DNA from: DATJSJ01 sp035504175
GTDB taxonomy: Bacteria > Pseudomonadota > Alphaproteobacteria > Acetobacterales > Acetobacteraceae
Direction: 5' to 3'
Assembly (NCBI GenBank): GCA_035504175.1
Contig: DATJSJ010000250.1
Location: 1-8,200, forward strand
DNA: 8,200 nt
Every line of letters starts with the position of its first letter. Within the stretch, counting starts at the first letter, position 1. Position numbers and translations under genes: made by a program. Below are positions 6,378 through 8,200 of the stretch, in pieces. The notes under the pieces were generated by a model. It worked only from the letters and a program-made list of their open reading frames with translations, was not told where the DNA came from and made no database searches.

Positions 6378-7185
6378 CCTGCTGTGCTGGCTGGTGCTGG
6401 CGCCGCTGATCGTGGTCAATTTGTTCCCCTTCGCGGTGATGCTGGCGACGGCGGTGAAGCCCGCCTCCGAGGTGGTGTCGGCGGCGCCCTCCTGGCTGCC
6501 GAGCCGCTTCGCCTGGGGCAATTTCATCGCCATGTGGCATGCGGCGAATTTCGGCACGGCGCTGATGAACAGCGTCTATGTCTCGGTCGCCTCCGCCGCG
6601 GTCGCGATCCTGATCAGCATCCCGGCCGCCTACGCGACCTCGCGCTACCGGTTCCGGCTGAAGGGGATCTACCGTGACTTCCTGCTGATCACGCAGATGC
6701 TGTCGCCGATCGTGCTGGTGCTCGGACTCTTTCGGCTCGCCGCGTGGCTCGGGCTGCTCAATTCGCTGAACGCACTGGTGATCATCTACGCCGCGTTCCA
6801 GATCGCCTTCGCGGTCTGGATGATGCAGAGCTATTTCTCCTCGATCCCGATCGATCTCGAGGAGGCGGCCTGGCTGGAAGGCGCCTCGCGGGTGCGCGCG
6901 GTGTGGAGCATCTTCCTGCCGATGTCGGTGCCGGCGATCGCGGTCACCGCGATCTTCACCTTCATCAATGCGTGGAACGAGTTCGCGGTGGCGCTGACCC
7001 TGCTGCGCAGCGAGAACCAGTACACACTGCCAATCCAGATTTTTTCTCTCGTCGCCGGCCGCTACACCGTGCAGTGGGAGCAGGTGATGGCGGCGACCTT
7101 CCTCGCCACCGTGCCGGTGGCGATCGTGTTTGGCTGGTTGCAGCGCTACCTGGTGCGTGGGCTGGCGTTGGGGGCGGTGAAGTAG
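6364..7185 (+). CDS. ABC transporter permease, MalG/UgpE type
   Basis: A 273-residue inner-membrane permease, the second half of the channel. Spans lie at about 8-30, 68-91, 104-128, 134-156, 187-209 and 240-262. The EAA loop is at 167-190 (EEAAWLEGASRVRAVW, then IFLPMSVP) and is followed by the FINAWNEFAVALTLL segment (200-214), a hallmark of MalG-type CUT1 permeases. The length is normal for the family and the C-terminus is the usual short basic and glycine-rich tail. The ATG at 6364 has GGAG (6352-6355) 8 nt upstream, within the previous gene, and the start overlaps the end of that gene by 14 bp, so the two permeases are translationally coupled and presumably made in equal amounts. No ATPase gene follows in this operon; the partner is most likely the divergent one at 2910-3986. 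Confidence 0.92.
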   Translation: MKRRSLLCWLVLAPLIVVNLFPFAVMLATAVKPASEVVSAAPSWLPSRFAWGNFIAMWHAANFGTALMNSVYVSVASAAVAILISIPAAYATSRYRFRLKGIYRDFLLITQMLSPIVLVLGLFRLAAWLGLLNSLNALVIIYAAFQIAFAVWMMQSYFSSIPIDLEEAAWLEGASRVRAVWSIFLPMSVPAIAVTAIFTFINAWNEFAVALTLLRSENQYTLPIQIFSLVAGRYTVQWEQVMAATFLATVPVAIVFGWLQRYLVRGLALGAVK

Positions 7186-7280
7186 GGGCGGTCGCCGCGG
7201 GTGTTGCGATCGGGGGCGGGGTCGGAGGATGATGCCTCGCTCGCCCGCGCATTGCTGACCCGCCCCACCAGGAGATCCCC
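7186..7280 (+). promoter_or_regulatory. Spacer between permease operon and oxidoreductase: weak promoter and long-range stem
   Basis: No gene is seen in these 95 bp. TTGCGA (7204-7209) and GATGAT (7228-7233), 18 bp apart, each match the sigma-70 consensus at 4 of 6 positions and could be a weak promoter. GGGGCGGG (7213-7220) can pair over 8 bp with CCCGCCCC (7259-7266) around a 38-nt loop, just before the ribosome site of the leader ORF. Neither is strong evidence, and no clear terminator for the transporter operon is visible, so read-through is possible. Confidence 0.3.
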
Positions 7281-7325
7281 ATGTCGGACCGTCCGGCCAC
7301 GCCCCACGTCGTGGCGCCGCGATGA
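7281..7325 (+). CDS. 14-codon leader ORF coupled to the oxidoreductase
   Basis: This tiny frame encodes MSDRPATPHVVAPR. It starts at an ATG with AGGAG (7270-7274) 6 nt upstream, the best ribosome site in the area, and its TGA overlaps the oxidoreductase ATG as ATGA at 7322-7325. The oxidoreductase start has no Shine-Dalgarno site of its own, so ribosomes probably load here and re-initiate. The peptide has no recognisable function and is not rich in one amino acid, so classical attenuation is not suggested. It could instead be the remnant of an older N-terminus put out of frame by a small indel. Confidence 0.45.
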   Translation: MSDRPATPHVVAPR

Positions 7326-8200
7326 GTGCGCTGTTCACGCCCCTCACCCTGCGCGGCCTCTCGATCCCCAACCGGATCGCCGTCTCGCCGATGTGCCAAT
7401 ACATGGCCGAGGACGGCCGGGCGACGAGCTGGCACCTGATCCATCTCGGCCATCTCGCCCTCTCCGGCGCCGCTTGGGTGTGCATCGAGGCAACGGCGGT
7501 CGAGGCCGCCGGCCGGATCACACCGGGCTGTCTCGGTCTCTGGGACGACGCGACGGAGGCGGCGCTCAGGCCAGTGATGGCCGCGATCCGGCGCTACTCC
7601 CCGATCGCGGTCGCGATGCAGCTCGCGCATGCCGGCCGCAAGGCCTCGAGCCGCGTGCCGTGGGAAGGCGGCGCGTTGATCCCGCTCGAAGCGGGCGGCT
7701 GGCGGCCCGATGCGCCCTCTGCCGTGCCGCAGAAGGAGGGCGAAGCGCCGCCGCAGGCGCTCGACGAAGCCGGCCTCGAGCGCGTGCGTGATGCCTTCGT
7801 CGCGGCGGCGCGGCGCGCCGACCGGCTCGGGATCGATGCGATCGAGCTCCACAACGCGCACGGCTACCTGCTGCACGAATTCCTCTCGCCGATCGCCAAC
7901 CAGCGCGGCGATGCGTATGGCGGCTCGCTGGAGAACCGGATGCGCTTCCCGCTCGAGGTGTTCGATGCGGTGCGCGCCGCCTTTCCGGCGGAGAAGCCGA
8001 TCGGGGTGCGCGTGTCGGCGACCGACTGGATCGAGGGCGGCTGGGACCTGTCGCAGACGATCGCCTTTGCCAGCGCGCTCAAGCAGCGCGGCGCCGACTG
8101 GGTGACGGCGTCCTCGGGCGGCGTCTCGCCATTGCAGAAGATCGCGCTCGGACCCGGCTATCAGGTGCCGTTCGCGCGGGCGGTCAAGCACGAGACCGGC
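7322..8200 (+). CDS. Old Yellow Enzyme-family NADH:flavin oxidoreductase, YqjM/XenA class (partial, first 293 residues)
   Basis: An FMN-dependent ene-reductase that uses NAD(P)H to reduce activated C=C bonds of enals, enones or similar electrophiles in the cytoplasm; the gene runs off the right edge of the window. The start MSALFTPLTLRGLSIPNRI matches that of Pseudomonas XenA. Family marks are SPMCQYMAEDG with the redox-tuning C25 of the thermophilic-like/YqjM class, EATAV (56-60) and GRITPGC (64-70), QLAHAGRKAS (100-109) around the flavin, the ligand-binding pair H177/H180 in ELHNAHGYLLHEFLSP, the NQRGDAYGGSLENR stretch (193-206) and VRVSATDW (229-236). The H-x2-H pair (HNAH rather than the HAAH of YqjM) puts it in the group that binds carbonyl oxygen with two histidines. 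The remaining C-terminus with the second phosphate-binding loop should lie to the right. Physiological substrate is unknown. It follows the transporter operon by 136 bp and depends on a leader ORF for a good ribosome site. Confidence 0.92.
   Translation, partial: MSALFTPLTLRGLSIPNRIAVSPMCQYMAEDGRATSWHLIHLGHLALSGAAWVCIEATAVEAAGRITPGCLGLWDDATEAALRPVMAAIRRYSPIAVAMQLAHAGRKASSRVPWEGGALIPLEAGGWRPDAPSAVPQKEGEAPPQALDEAGLERVRDAFVAAARRADRLGIDAIELHNAHGYLLHEFLSPIANQRGDAYGGSLENRMRFPLEVFDAVRAAFPAEKPIGVRVSATDWIEGGWDLSQTIAFASALKQRGADWVTASSGGVSPLQKIALGPGYQVPFARAVKHETG

Noticed and set aside
7188..7198. Small hairpin after the last permease as terminator
   Set aside because: Only a 4-bp stem with no T-run; too weak to call.
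6322..8191. Two long minus-strand frames (399 and 408 residues) opposite the permeases and the oxidoreductase
   Set aside because: Both are low-complexity Arg/Gly/His-rich shadows of real genes and span their promoter spacers.
1..8200. CRISPR arrays, insertion sequences, prophage genes, tRNA or rRNA
   Set aside because: No spaced direct repeats, transposase motifs, phage genes or RNA gene sequences were seen anywhere in the window.

Overview
The window is very GC-rich, with strong G/C bias at third codon positions (this is why long antisense reading frames are common), AGGAGG-type ribosome binding sites and tight gene packing. Together with protein sequences that read like alphaproteobacterial homologues, this suggests a high-GC alphaproteobacterium, possibly Rhodospirillales/Acetobacteraceae. 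The taxonomic guess is inference; no rRNA or marker gene is present.

Left third (1-2839): a reductive pyrimidine catabolism locus. A preT gene (NAD-dependent dihydropyrimidine dehydrogenase, FAD/Fe-S subunit) reads leftward off the window edge. Divergent from it are a TetR-family regulator closely resembling RutR and, 20 bp downstream, a dihydropyrimidinase (hydA). The 169-bp divergent spacer carries a near-match to the E. coli RutR operator, almost exactly midway between the two start codons. PreT with its usual partner PreA (expected just left of the window) would reduce uracil or thymine to the dihydropyrimidine, HydA would open the ring to an N-carbamoyl-beta-amino acid, and the RutR-like protein would control both arms in response to pyrimidine. 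The final amidohydrolase is not in the window.

Middle (2910-7185): a complete CUT1-type ABC importer. The ATPase gene runs leftward, convergent to hydA across a GC-rich hairpin. The periplasmic binding protein and two permeases run rightward from a shared divergent promoter region that contains the only obvious AT-rich island here. Two RNA-level structures stand out: mutually exclusive stems in the leader of the binding-protein gene, ending just before its ribosome binding site, and a 15-bp hairpin between the binding-protein gene and the first permease, with the likely permease ATG in its loop. The substrate cannot be read from sequence; the family usually takes sugars or polyols.

Right end (7281-8200): an Old Yellow Enzyme of the YqjM/XenA class, cut by the window edge. 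It is preceded by a 14-codon leader ORF that holds the only good ribosome binding site and overlaps the enzyme's start as ATGA, suggesting translational coupling.

The gene families are all known. The second-look material is regulatory: the RutR-like operator on a reductive (not Rut) pathway, the split transporter, the two RNA structures and the coupled leader ORF. I see no phage, IS, CRISPR, tRNA or rRNA sequence.
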